This document shows positions 7,585-16,585 of a stretch of 64,000 nucleotides of DNA, one piece after another. The notes under the pieces were generated by a model. The model ran no database searches and was not told the DNA's origin. It saw nothing but the letters and a program-made list of their open reading frames with translations. Source of the stretch: an uncultured Alistipes sp. (GTDB taxonomy: Bacteria; Bacteroidota; Bacteroidia; Bacteroidales; Rikenellaceae); the NCBI GenBank assembly GCA_947629705.1, contig CANREN010000007.1, positions 1 to 64,000 of the forward strand. The letters are read 5' to 3'. The position numbers and the translations under genes were made by a program. Each line of letters begins with the position of its first letter. Positions within the stretch are counted from its first letter, which is position 1.

Positions 7585-9846
7585 ATGCCGTCCCGCTACG
7601 CCGACATCGTGCTGCCGTTGGCGCAACCCGCCTACACGTTCGCCGTGCCCGACGGGATAGAGGTCGCCGAAGGGCAGGCCGTCGCCGTACAATTCGGGCC
7701 GCGCAAGTTCTACACGGGCATCGTCTGGCGGCTGCACGACCGGCGGCCCGATTTCAAGCGCATCAAGTCGATCTGCAAAGTACTCTACGACAGTCCGTTG
7801 TTGTCAGAAAAGCAGCGGGCGCTATGGGAGTGGGTCGCCTCCTACTATCTGTGTTCGATGGGCGAGGTCATGCGCTGCGCCCTCCCCTCGCTGATCAAAC
7901 CCTCGGGCGACACGGAGGAGGAGCTGCTGCACGACGAATACCGCCCCCGCACGGAGGGATACGTCTCGCTCGCACCGGAGCTCCGCGACGAGACCCGCCT
8001 CAACGAAGTATTCGAAAAGCTGGCGCGGCGAGCCCCCAAACAATACGAGGCACTGTTGGAAATCGCCTCGGCACAGGAGCCCGACCGGATCGCGACGGGC
8101 GAAATCGCCCGCCGATTGTTGCAGGCCGATTATGCCGTGCTCCATACGCTGGCCCGCAAGGGGTTCATCTGCGAAACGGAGCACCTCCGCACGACGGAGC
8201 GCAGCGGCAGCCGCTTCCGGCTGCCGGAGCTGACGCCCCGCCAGACCGAAGCGCTCGAAACGCTGCGGGCCCACTATGCGGCCGGCCGGGGTACGGCCCT
8301 GCTGCACGGCATCACGGGTTCAGGCAAAACCGAAATTTATATCCATCTGATCGCCGAGGTGCTGGCCCGAGGAGGCGACGTGCTGCTGTTGGTGCCCGAA
8401 ATCGCGCTCACGGCGCAGCTCATCGCCCGCATGGAGCGCATCTTCGGCAGCCGCGTTACGGCCTATCACTCGAAACTGACCCCGCACCGCCGAACCGAAA
8501 CCTACCTGCAGCTCAACCGTTCGGAAGGGGGCGAATTTGTCATCGGAGCCCGTTCGGCGCTCTTTCTGCCGCTGCATCGGCTGCAGTTGATCATCGTCGA
8601 CGAGGAGCACGACGCCAGCTACAAGCAAACCGAACCGGCCCCCCGCTATCAGGCCCGCGACTGCGCCGTGATGATGACCAAGCTGTTCGGATGCCGCACG
8701 CTGCTGGGCAGCGCAACGCCGTCGTTGGAGACGTGGATCAATGCCCGCAGCGGAAAATACGGCAAAGCCGTGTTGACGGAACGCTACGGAGCGGCCCGTC
8801 CGCCGCGGATCACGCTCTCCGACACGCTGCGCGCCGCCCGCCGCGGCGAACGGAAAGGCAGATTCAATAAAATCCTGTTGGAGAAGCTCGGAACCGTATT
8901 GGAAAGAAACGAGCAAGCGATGCTCTTTCAGAACCGCCGCGGATACGCCCCTTACGTTACCTGCACGGAGTGCGGCTGGACGGCCCGATGCCCCCATTGC
9001 AACGTAACGCTCGCCTACCACCGCAACAGCGGCAAATTGGTCTGCCACTACTGCGGCTACACCGATCGCGTGCCGGCCCGATGTCCGTCGTGCAAGGTTA
9101 CGGAGATCGTACCGATGGGATTCGGCACGGAACAAGTCGAACAGGAGATCGCGGCGCTCTTTCCCGAAGCGCGGGTCGCCCGTTTGGATCGCGACAACGT
9201 TACCTCCGAACGGGCCTATCAGGCGATCATCGCCGATTTCGAGGCCCATCGCACCGACATTTTGGTCGGCACGCAGATGATTACCAAAGGATTCGACTTC
9301 GGCGGCGTCTCGTTGGTCGGCATTCTGAATGCCGACAACCTGCTGAACAGTCCCGATTTCCGAGCGGCGGAACGGGCCTTCCAGTTGATGACGCAGGTGG
9401 CCGGTCGGGCCGGCCGGCGCGATGACGGCGGCGAGGTCATCATCCAAACGGCCGAACCCGGGCATCCCGTCATCCGCCAGGTCGCAGCCGGCGATTACGA
9501 AGGCATGGTACGGATGCAGCTGGCCGATCGCGAAACCTTTTTCTATCCGCCCTACGCCCGGCTGACCGCCCTCACCCTGCGCCACCACGACCCGCAGCTG
9601 CTGCGACGGGCGGCCGAAGAGTTAGCCGTCCGTCTGCGCGCCCGCTTCGGACACCGTCTGTTGGGGCCGTCGGCCCCGCCGGTCGACCGCATCCGCGACG
9701 AATATCTGCTGAAACTGCTGCTCAAGGTCGAAAACGGCGCCTCCTCGCAACACGCCCGTCAAATCCTCACGGCCGAATTGGAACGATTCGCCGCGATTCC
9801 CGCATTCAAAAACATTACGCTGCTTACCGATGTCGATCCGCTTTGA
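7585..9846 (+). CDS. priA: Primosomal protein N' (replication restart helicase)
   Basis: A 753-residue superfamily 2 DNA helicase that reloads the replisome at stalled forks. The N-terminal DNA-binding domain precedes the Walker A motif GITGSGKTE (about residues 239-247) and the Walker B box DEEH (about 338). The zinc-binding insert with eight cysteines (CTECGW, CPHC, CHYC, CPSC) lies at roughly 459-503. Helicase motifs V and VI (VGTQMITKGFDF, QVAGRAGR) follow. It overlaps comF by 17 bases, so the two are coupled. Confidence 0.96.
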   Translation: MPSRYADIVLPLAQPAYTFAVPDGIEVAEGQAVAVQFGPRKFYTGIVWRLHDRRPDFKRIKSICKVLYDSPLLSEKQRALWEWVASYYLCSMGEVMRCALPSLIKPSGDTEEELLHDEYRPRTEGYVSLAPELRDETRLNEVFEKLARRAPKQYEALLEIASAQEPDRIATGEIARRLLQADYAVLHTLARKGFICETEHLRTTERSGSRFRLPELTPRQTEALETLRAHYAAGRGTALLHGITGSGKTEIYIHLIAEVLARGGDVLLLVPEIALTAQLIARMERIFGSRVTAYHSKLTPHRRTETYLQLNRSEGGEFVIGARSALFLPLHRLQLIIVDEEHDASYKQTEPAPRYQARDCAVMMTKLFGCRTLLGSATPSLETWINARSGKYGKAVLTERYGAARPPRITLSDTLRAARRGERKGRFNKILLEKLGTVLERNEQAMLFQNRRGYAPYVTCTECGWTARCPHCNVTLAYHRNSGKLVCHYCGYTDRVPARCPSCKVTEIVPMGFGTEQVEQEIAALFPEARVARLDRDNVTSERAYQAIIADFEAHRTDILVGTQMITKGFDFGGVSLVGILNADNLLNSPDFRAAERAFQLMTQVAGRAGRRDDGGEVIIQTAEPGHPVIRQVAAGDYEGMVRMQLADRETFFYPPYARLTALTLRHHDPQLLRRAAEELAVRLRARFGHRLLGPSAPPVDRIRDEYLLKLLLKVENGASSQHARQILTAELERFAAIPAFKNITLLTDVDPL

Positions 9847-10552
9847 CTGGCTGCACAGCCTGTCGAGGCTGCTCTTTCACGAACGCTGCGCCGTATGCGG
9901 CCGCGAGCTGTCGGTCGGCGAACGGACGATCTGCACCCTGTGTCGTGCGACGGCGCCGCTGACGGGCTACTGGACGCAGGCGGCGAATCCCGTATGGGAA
10001 CGCTGCCGCGATCTGCTGCCGATCCACCGCGCCTCGGGTTTTCTCTTTTTTCGCCAGGGAAGCGGCTGGCAGCGGATGATTCACGGATTCAAGTATCGCG
10101 GAGCCTGGCGCACGGCCCGCATGATGGGCCAATGGTACGGCCGCGAGCTCCGGACAAGCGGGCTCTATGACGATGTGGATGCGGTCGTGCCGCTTCCGCT
10201 CCACCCGTTCAAACGGATGCGCCGCGGCTACAACCAATCGGAATACCTCGCCGAAGGGATCGCTTCGCAGCTGGGCGTTCCGGTCGACTGCACAAGCGTC
10301 TGCCGCTGCCGCAACACGGCGGAACAGGCGCTGCAATCGCGCCGCGAACGGGCCGGCAACGTCGAAGGGGCCTTCGCCGTCCGTCATCCCGAACGGCTTG
10401 CAGGGCGGCACATGCTGCTGGTAGACGACGTGATGACCACCGGCTCGACCCTGCTTTCGTGCGCCGAAGCCATGCTGCAAGCGGCGCCGGACTGCCGCAT
10501 CAGCATCGCCGCGCTGGCCGTCGTCCACCACGAATTAGGAATAAAAGAGTAA
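9830..10552 (+). CDS. ComF family phosphoribosyltransferase-like protein
   Basis: A 240-residue protein with an N-terminal four-cysteine zinc ribbon (CAVCGRE and CTLC) and a type I phosphoribosyltransferase domain with the PRPP loop LLVDDVMTTGSTL near the C-terminus. ComF proteins act with DNA helicases such as ComFA and PriA in DNA uptake. The 17-base overlap with priA agrees with a shared role, though natural competence in this organism is not shown. Confidence 0.88.
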   Translation: MSIRFDWLHSLSRLLFHERCAVCGRELSVGERTICTLCRATAPLTGYWTQAANPVWERCRDLLPIHRASGFLFFRQGSGWQRMIHGFKYRGAWRTARMMGQWYGRELRTSGLYDDVDAVVPLPLHPFKRMRRGYNQSEYLAEGIASQLGVPVDCTSVCRCRNTAEQALQSRRERAGNVEGAFAVRHPERLAGRHMLLVDDVMTTGSTLLSCAEAMLQAAPDCRISIAALAVVHHELGIKE

Positions 10553-10568
10553 TCGCCTTCCCTTTTTA

Positions 10569-10594
10569 GTTGTCGATTTTTTTCACTACTTTTG
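10569..10594 (+). promoter_or_regulatory. dnaB promoter region
   Basis: TACTTTTG at 10587-10594 matches the -7 consensus and lies 23 bases before the dnaB ATG. Just upstream, GTTGTCGATTTTTTT (10569-10583) is identical to a 15-mer in front of the tRNA-Cys promoter at 23051-23065. Confidence 0.7.
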
Positions 10595-10617
10595 AAAGTC
10601 GAAAACATCCCCGAACG

Positions 10618-12186
10618 ATGGCCAAAAAATATCCCACCCCATCAGATCGCAACCGCGAAGCTTTCGAAGCGCTGACCGATGCCGCCGCCCATGTGCCGCC
10701 GCAGGCCGTCGAGCTCGAAGAGGCCATATTGGGCGCCCTGATGCTCGAAAAAGACAGCATCATCGCCGTACAGGAGTTCATCACCCCCGACTCGTTCTAC
10801 ACCGAGGAGCACCGAGCGATCTACAAGGCGATCGAAGAGCTTTCGATGGAGCTGAAGCCCATCGATCTCTTCACCGTAACCGAACGGCTCAAAGCCAAAA
10901 AGGAGCTGAAAAAAATCGGCGGCGCCTCTTATTTGGCCCAGCTGACGCAGAAGGTCGGTTCAGCCGCCAATGTCGAATTTCACGCCAAAATCATCGCCCA
11001 AAAATACGTCCAGCGCGAACTGATCCGCTCGGCGACCGAGATTCAGCGCCGCTCCTACGACGAATCGACCGACGTAACGGATTTGATCGGATTCGCCGAG
11101 GGCGAAATTTTCCGCGTCTCCGAAGGCCACGTCAAACGCTCCGTGCAGTCGTCGAAAGACCTCCTTTCGCGGGCGTTGATGCAGATCGAGGAGGCCTCGA
11201 AAAACGCCAGCGCATTCAACGGCGTGCCGTCGGGATTCATCTCCATCGACCGCGTAACCTTGGGCTGGCAGCTTTCGGACCTCATCATCATTGCGGCCCG
11301 TCCGTCGATGGGTAAAACCGCTTTCGTTCTCTCGATGGCCCGCAACATGGCCGTCGACTACGAACAGGGCGTGGCGTTCTTCTCGCTCGAAATGTCGGCC
11401 GTGCAGCTGATGATGCGATTGATCATCGCCGAAACGGGTCTCCCGGGCAACGACGTAAAGTCGGGCCGGCTCACTCCCGAACAATGGCGCCACCTGGAAT
11501 CGGCCACGAAACCGCTTTCGTCGGCCCCGCTCTATATCGACGACACGCCGGCGCTGTCGGTTTTCGAGTTCCGCTCGAAAGCCCGCCGGCTCAAAATCCA
11601 CAACGACATCAAGATCATCATCATCGACTACCTCCAGCTGATGACCGGCAACCAGGATTCGAAGGGCAACCGCGAACAGGAGGTGGCCTTCATCTCGCGC
11701 ACGCTGAAAGCCATCGCGAAGGAGCTGAACGTCCCGATCATCGCGCTGTCGCAGTTGAGCCGTGCGACCGAGATGCGAGGCGGATCGAAGCGTCCGCAAC
11801 TCTCCGACCTGCGCGAATCGGGCGCCATCGAACAGGATGCCGACATCGTGGCCTTCATCCACCGGCCGGAGTACTACGGCATCAACCAGGACGAAAACGG
11901 TATGCCGACGGCGGGGCTGGCCGAGATCATCATCGCCAAGCACCGCAACGGCGCAGTGTGCGATGTCAATCTGCGGTTCCTCAAGGAGCAGGCGCGTTTC
12001 ACCGACATGGACGACACGATGCTGCCGCCCGGGCAGGCGCTCGACAGCCAGCAAGCCTACGACGACTATGCCAGCGGCTCGAACGCAGGCGGCCCATCGA
12101 CGCCCTACGGAGCCCTCGGAAGCGCCACGGGGAACGAATTCGATTCGAACGTTTCCCGCAATCTGAACGAGGAGCCCCCATTTTGA
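10618..12186 (+). CDS. dnaB: Replicative DNA helicase
   Basis: A 522-residue hexameric helicase that unwinds DNA ahead of the replisome. The N-terminal helical domain (PQAVELEEAILGALM) is followed by a RecA-like domain with Walker A RPSMGKT (about residues 227-233), Walker B IIIDYLQLM and the LSQLSRATE motif. The C-terminal tail is disordered and rich in Gly, Ser and Asn. The ATG at 10618 is selected because a longer frame from TTG 10570 would run through the promoter. No intein is present. Confidence 0.96.
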   Translation: MAKKYPTPSDRNREAFEALTDAAAHVPPQAVELEEAILGALMLEKDSIIAVQEFITPDSFYTEEHRAIYKAIEELSMELKPIDLFTVTERLKAKKELKKIGGASYLAQLTQKVGSAANVEFHAKIIAQKYVQRELIRSATEIQRRSYDESTDVTDLIGFAEGEIFRVSEGHVKRSVQSSKDLLSRALMQIEEASKNASAFNGVPSGFISIDRVTLGWQLSDLIIIAARPSMGKTAFVLSMARNMAVDYEQGVAFFSLEMSAVQLMMRLIIAETGLPGNDVKSGRLTPEQWRHLESATKPLSSAPLYIDDTPALSVFEFRSKARRLKIHNDIKIIIIDYLQLMTGNQDSKGNREQEVAFISRTLKAIAKELNVPIIALSQLSRATEMRGGSKRPQLSDLRESGAIEQDADIVAFIHRPEYYGINQDENGMPTAGLAEIIIAKHRNGAVCDVNLRFLKEQARFTDMDDTMLPPGQALDSQQAYDDYASGSNAGGPSTPYGALGSATGNEFDSNVSRNLNEEPPF

Positions 12187-12307
12187 TGAACCGGCACGGG
12201 TCGGAAGCTCGGGCGGAACACGTGGTTGGCAGCACCGATAAAAAGGACGAATAGAAAAGCGGCGGCACGACAAAAGGAAAGTCGGGCAGCATTACCAGTT
12301 AATAAAC

Positions 12308-13849
12308 ATGTTTGTAGGGATACATACGGGTGCGATTGTCGGCATCGACGCCGTGGAGGTAACGGTCGAGGTCAATATCACGGGCGGAGGATTGGGCCTG
12401 TACCTGGTCGGATTGCCTGACAACGCCGTCAAGGAGAGCGAACAGCGCATCCGGGCCGCTTTCGAGAACTCCGGCGAACGGATGACCGCGCGCAACGTGG
12501 TCGTCAACCTCGCTCCCGCGGCTCTGCGCAAGGAGGGCGCCGCTTTCGACCTGCCGATCGCCGTCGGCATCCTCGCAGCGATGGGGCGTGTGGAACCGGA
12601 GGCGCTCGAAGGAACGATCTTCACCGGCGAGCTGTCGCTCGACGGCTCGGTGCGGCCCGTGCCCGGCATCCTCCCGATGGCGATGCTCGCACGGGAAAAG
12701 GGATTGCGGCGGTTGGTGCTGTCGCCGCAGAATGCAGCGGAGGCAGCCATCGTCGACGGGATCGAAGTGATTCCGGTGGAGAACCTGAAACAGCTGCTCG
12801 GCTGGCTCAACGGCACGGAACCGATCGAACCGGTCCATCCGGCCGACGAAGAACCGTTCGAACAGTCGGCCGGCCGCTATGCCGAAGATTTCGCCGACGT
12901 GAAAGGGCAAAGCTATGTGAAACGGGCCTTGGAGATCGCAGCGGCGGGCGGGCACAACATTCTGCTCATCGGATCGCCCGGCTCGGGGAAGACCATGCTG
13001 GCCCGCCGTCTGCCGACCATCCTGCCGCCGCTGACCCGCGAGGAGGCGCTCGAAACGACCAAAATCCACTCGGTGGCGGGCAAGACGGGCGTATCGGGCG
13101 GATTGATGACCCGCCGTCCGTTCCGCACGCCGCACCATCTGGCCTCGCAGGCCGCCCTCGTGGGCGGAGGGCAGTCGCCCCGTCCGGGCGAGGTTTCGCT
13201 GGCACACAACGGCGTGCTGTTCCTCGACGAACTGCCCGAATTCGGCCGCAGCGTGCTGGAAGTGCTGCGCCAACCGCTCGAAGACAAACGCATCACCGTC
13301 TCGCGTGCGAAATACAGTGTCGAATATCCGGCCAACTTCATGTTGGTGGCGGCAATGAATCCCTGTCCGTGCGGCTACTACAACCACCCGACGCACGAAT
13401 GCACGTGCGCACCCGGAGCGGTACACCGCTACATGAGCCGGATTTCGGGCCCGCTGATGGATCGCATCGACCTGCATGTCGAGGTAACGCCCGTGCCGCC
13501 GTCGACGCTCTCCGATGCGGCCCCGAGCGAACCGAGTGCCGCCGTCCGCGAACGGGTCATGCATGCACGCGCCATTCAGGAGGCACGTTTTCGTGAAGCC
13601 GCAGGCATCCACACCAACGCGATGATGAATGCGGCGCTGTTGCGCGAACACTGCCGGATGGACGCACCGACGGCGGCGATGCTGGAACAGGCGATGACGC
13701 GGCTTTCGCTGTCGGCGCGCGCCTATGACCGGATTTTGAAGGTGGCGCGGACGATCGCCGATCTGGCCGGTCGCGACCGAATCGTGCGCACGGACGTAGC
13801 GGAAGCCATCAATTACCGTTCGCTCGACCGCGGAACATGGGGACGATAA
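12308..13849 (+). CDS. comM: YifB/ComM family AAA+ ATPase (Mg-chelatase-like)
   Basis: A 513-residue protein with three parts. The N-terminal Lon-like S5 domain has the expected VNITGGGLGLYLVGLPDNAV start. The central AAA+ domain has Walker A GSPGSGKT (about 221-228) and Walker B LFLDELPEF, with a cysteine cluster NPCPCGYYNHPTHECTC at about 350-366. The C-terminal domain is Mg-chelatase-like. ComM works in branch migration during transformation in other bacteria. It sits directly before murG, where ftsW or murD would be expected in a full dcw cluster. Confidence 0.9.
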   Translation: MFVGIHTGAIVGIDAVEVTVEVNITGGGLGLYLVGLPDNAVKESEQRIRAAFENSGERMTARNVVVNLAPAALRKEGAAFDLPIAVGILAAMGRVEPEALEGTIFTGELSLDGSVRPVPGILPMAMLAREKGLRRLVLSPQNAAEAAIVDGIEVIPVENLKQLLGWLNGTEPIEPVHPADEEPFEQSAGRYAEDFADVKGQSYVKRALEIAAAGGHNILLIGSPGSGKTMLARRLPTILPPLTREEALETTKIHSVAGKTGVSGGLMTRRPFRTPHHLASQAALVGGGQSPRPGEVSLAHNGVLFLDELPEFGRSVLEVLRQPLEDKRITVSRAKYSVEYPANFMLVAAMNPCPCGYYNHPTHECTCAPGAVHRYMSRISGPLMDRIDLHVEVTPVPPSTLSDAAPSEPSAAVRERVMHARAIQEARFREAAGIHTNAMMNAALLREHCRMDAPTAAMLEQAMTRLSLSARAYDRILKVARTIADLAGRDRIVRTDVAEAINYRSLDRGTWGR

Positions 13850-13899
13850 ATGAGGATTTGTGCACGAGCCGAATACAGGCCGATCAAATAAAATTTCGA

Positions 13900-15012
13900 A
13901 TGATGCATGCTGAATTGAGGATCATACTTTCGGGCGGCGGAACGGGCGGCCATATCTATCCGGCCGTCGCGGTGGCCGAAGCACTCGAAAAACGATTCGG
14001 CGAGGCGGTCGAACTGCTCTTCGTCGGCGCCGAAGGCAAGATGGAGATGGAAAAGGTGCCCGCATTGGGCTATCGGATCGTCGGCCTGCCCATCGCCGGT
14101 CTGCAACGCCGCATGGAGTGGCGCAATCTGTCAGTGCCGTTCAAGGTGCTGCGCAGCATCCGGCTGGCACGCAAGACGATCCGCGATTTCGGAGCCGATG
14201 CGGTCGTCGGCTTCGGCGGCTATGCCAGCGCACCCGTACTCTGGGCCGCCCAGCGGATGGGCGTGCCGACGGTCATTCAGGAACAGAACTCCTATGCCGG
14301 ACTGACCAACAAAATTTTAGCGAAACGGGCCAGCCGCATCTGCACCGCCTACGAAGGGATGGAACGGTTCTTTCCGCAGGAGAAGATCGTGCTGACGGGC
14401 AATCCGCTCCGCGGGCGTTTTTCCAAAGAGGGCGTTGCGAAAGCGGAAGCGCTCGCGTATTACGGATTCACGGACGACCTGCCGGTGATTTTGGTCGTCG
14501 GCGGATCGCTCGGCACCCGCTCGCTCAACGAGATGATGAAAGCATGGATGCTGCGCACGGGCGGCACGGCCCCCGTGCAGGTCATCTGGCAGACGGGCAA
14601 ATACTACGAACGCGAGATGCAGGACTTTTTGCAGGCACACCCCGCCGCACACGTCTGGCAGGGAGCCTTCATCGAACGGATGGATCTGGCCTATGCGGCA
14701 GCCGATGTGGTCGTATCGCGCAGCGGCGCGGGGACCGTCTCGGAACTCTGTTTGGTGGCGAAACCGGTCGTGTTCGTTCCGTCGCCCAATGTCGCCGAAG
14801 ACCACCAGACCAAAAACGCCCGTGCGTTGGAGTCCAAGGGCGCCGCACGGTTAGTCCCCGACTGCGATTGCCGCGAACAGGCGATGGAACAAGCCTTGGC
14901 GCTGGCCTCCGACCGGCAAGCATTGGAGACGATGAGCCGCAGCCTCGAAAAGTTGGCCCGGCCCGATGCGGCGGAACAGATCGTCGATGAAATTGTGAAG
15001 GTGCTGAAATAA
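13900..15012 (+). CDS. murG: UDP-GlcNAc:lipid I N-acetylglucosaminyltransferase
   Basis: A 370-residue GT28 glycosyltransferase that converts lipid I to lipid II at the inner face of the membrane. It carries the N-terminal glycine loop SGGGTGGHIYPA, the acceptor-domain VGFGGYAS, the QEQN box, and the donor loop SRSGAGTVSEL. Two adjacent ATG codons (13900 and 13903) are possible starts. A longer frame opening at 13837 overlaps comM and adds residues not seen in the family. It starts the murG-murC-ftsQ-ftsA-ftsZ series. Confidence 0.95.
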   Translation: MMHAELRIILSGGGTGGHIYPAVAVAEALEKRFGEAVELLFVGAEGKMEMEKVPALGYRIVGLPIAGLQRRMEWRNLSVPFKVLRSIRLARKTIRDFGADAVVGFGGYASAPVLWAAQRMGVPTVIQEQNSYAGLTNKILAKRASRICTAYEGMERFFPQEKIVLTGNPLRGRFSKEGVAKAEALAYYGFTDDLPVILVVGGSLGTRSLNEMMKAWMLRTGGTAPVQVIWQTGKYYEREMQDFLQAHPAAHVWQGAFIERMDLAYAAADVVVSRSGAGTVSELCLVAKPVVFVPSPNVAEDHQTKNARALESKGAARLVPDCDCREQAMEQALALASDRQALETMSRSLEKLARPDAAEQIVDEIVKVLK

Positions 15013-15062
15013 ATACATACATTCATGCACTGACGGCTGTATGGTTCGATCCGTTTCGGAGC

Positions 15063-15096
15063 CCCGACCGAAGCCCCCGCCGAGGCGGGGGGGGGT
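15063..15096 (+). repeat. G-tract hairpin repeat, copy 2
   Basis: GACCGAAGCCCCCGCC, then GAG, then GCGGGGGGGGG (the G9 run is at 15087-15095) forms an almost perfect CCCCCGCC/GGCGGGGG hairpin. It lies in the 181-base gap between murG and murC together with a second hairpin, CCGCCGCCTGCGGCGG, at about 15110-15125. The other copies are at 4735 and, inverted, at 63208. Confidence 0.78.
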
Positions 15097-15193
15097 AGGC
15101 CGGAACTGCATCCGCCGCCTGCGGCGGCGGGCAACGAGGAACGGATTCGGGCATTGGGGTAAAGCCGGCACATGAAAAGACAGAACCGCAGCG

Positions 15194-16573
15194 ATGAAAT
15201 ACGAAAACATCTACTTTTTGGGCATCGGCGGCATCGGCATGAGCGCCATCGCCTGCTATTTCCTGCACGAAGGGCGCCGGGTCGCCGGATACGACCGCAC
15301 CCGTTCGCATCTGACCGAAGCCCTGGAACACGAAGGCGCCGTCATCCACTACGACGAAGACGTCCGGCAGATTCCGGCCCCCTTCCTCGATCCCGCCCGC
15401 ACGATCGTGGTCTACACGCCCGCCGTACCGCGCGACCACTGCGAATACCGCTATTTTCTTGAAAACGGGTTCACGATCGAGAAACGTTCGCAGATGCTGG
15501 GCCACCTCTCCGAAGGAAAATACGTGATGGCCGTGGCCGGTACGCACGGCAAAACCACGACGACGACCCTCATCGCCTGGCTCAACCAGGCGCTGACAGG
15601 CGGCGGATCGGCCTTTTTAGGCGGCATCTCGAAGAATTTCGCGGGAAATCTCGTACTCGGCAAAGGGCCTCGTTTAGCCGTCGAAGCCGACGAGTTCGAC
15701 CGGTCGTTCCTGCGGCTGTGGCCCGATACGGCGGTCATCACCTCGGCCGATGCCGACCACCTCGACATTTACGGCACGCACGAAGCGGTCAAGGAGGCCT
15801 TCGCGCAATTCGCCGGACAAATCCGCAAGGGCGGCTCGTTGGTGCTGAAACTCCACGTCGATATTCGGGTCGACCATCCGGAAATCGCCGTCTACCGCTA
15901 CTCCTACGACGAACCGTGCGATTTCTATGCCCGCAACGTGCGGCTGTCGGAGGGCGGACACTACCGCTACGACATTGCGACGCCCGACGGCGTGATCGCG
16001 GATTGCACGCTCGGCATCCCGGGCTGGGTCAATATCGAAAACTCGGTCGCGGCGGTGGCCGCCGTCTGGTGCGCCGCAAAGCACGAAGGCACGCCGCTCG
16101 ACGAAACCCGTCTGCGCGAAGCGCTGGCCTCGTTCTCGGGCGTGAAACGGCGGTTCGAATTCTACGTCAACACGCCGAAGCAGGTCTACATGGACGACTA
16201 TGCGCATCATCCGCGCGAATTGGCGGCGACGCTCACGTCGGTGCGCAGAATGTTCCCGGGCCGGCGCATCACGGCGATCTTCCAGCCCCACCTCTACACC
16301 CGCACGCGCGACCTCTGTCCGGAGTTCGCCGAAGCGCTGTCCCATGCCGACGAAGTGGTGCTGCTGCCCATCTATCCGGCCCGCGAGGAACCGATCGAGG
16401 GCATCACGTCGCAGATCATCGCCGACCGGATCGCCGTGCCCTGCCGCATCGTCGAGCGCGAACGGTTGGCCGAGACGATCGCGGCGATGGAGACCGATGT
16501 GGTCATCAGTTTCGGAGCGGGCAATATCGACGCCTGCTGCGAAGCCCTGGCCGAAACACTATCGAAAAAATAG
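15194..16573 (+). CDS. murC: UDP-N-acetylmuramate--L-alanine ligase
   Basis: A 459-residue cytoplasmic Mur ligase that adds L-Ala to UDP-MurNAc. The Rossmann N-terminal domain opens with FLGIGGIGMSAIA. The ATP-binding P-loop is AGTHGKTTTT, and the central EADEFDRSF and DDYAHHPREL motifs are typical of MurC. The length is normal. The ftsQ TTG start follows after 12 bases. Confidence 0.96.
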   Translation: MKYENIYFLGIGGIGMSAIACYFLHEGRRVAGYDRTRSHLTEALEHEGAVIHYDEDVRQIPAPFLDPARTIVVYTPAVPRDHCEYRYFLENGFTIEKRSQMLGHLSEGKYVMAVAGTHGKTTTTTLIAWLNQALTGGGSAFLGGISKNFAGNLVLGKGPRLAVEADEFDRSFLRLWPDTAVITSADADHLDIYGTHEAVKEAFAQFAGQIRKGGSLVLKLHVDIRVDHPEIAVYRYSYDEPCDFYARNVRLSEGGHYRYDIATPDGVIADCTLGIPGWVNIENSVAAVAAVWCAAKHEGTPLDETRLREALASFSGVKRRFEFYVNTPKQVYMDDYAHHPRELAATLTSVRRMFPGRRITAIFQPHLYTRTRDLCPEFAEALSHADEVVLLPIYPAREEPIEGITSQIIADRIAVPCRIVERERLAETIAAMETDVVISFGAGNIDACCEALAETLSKK

Positions 16574-16585
16574 GAGGAACCCGAT

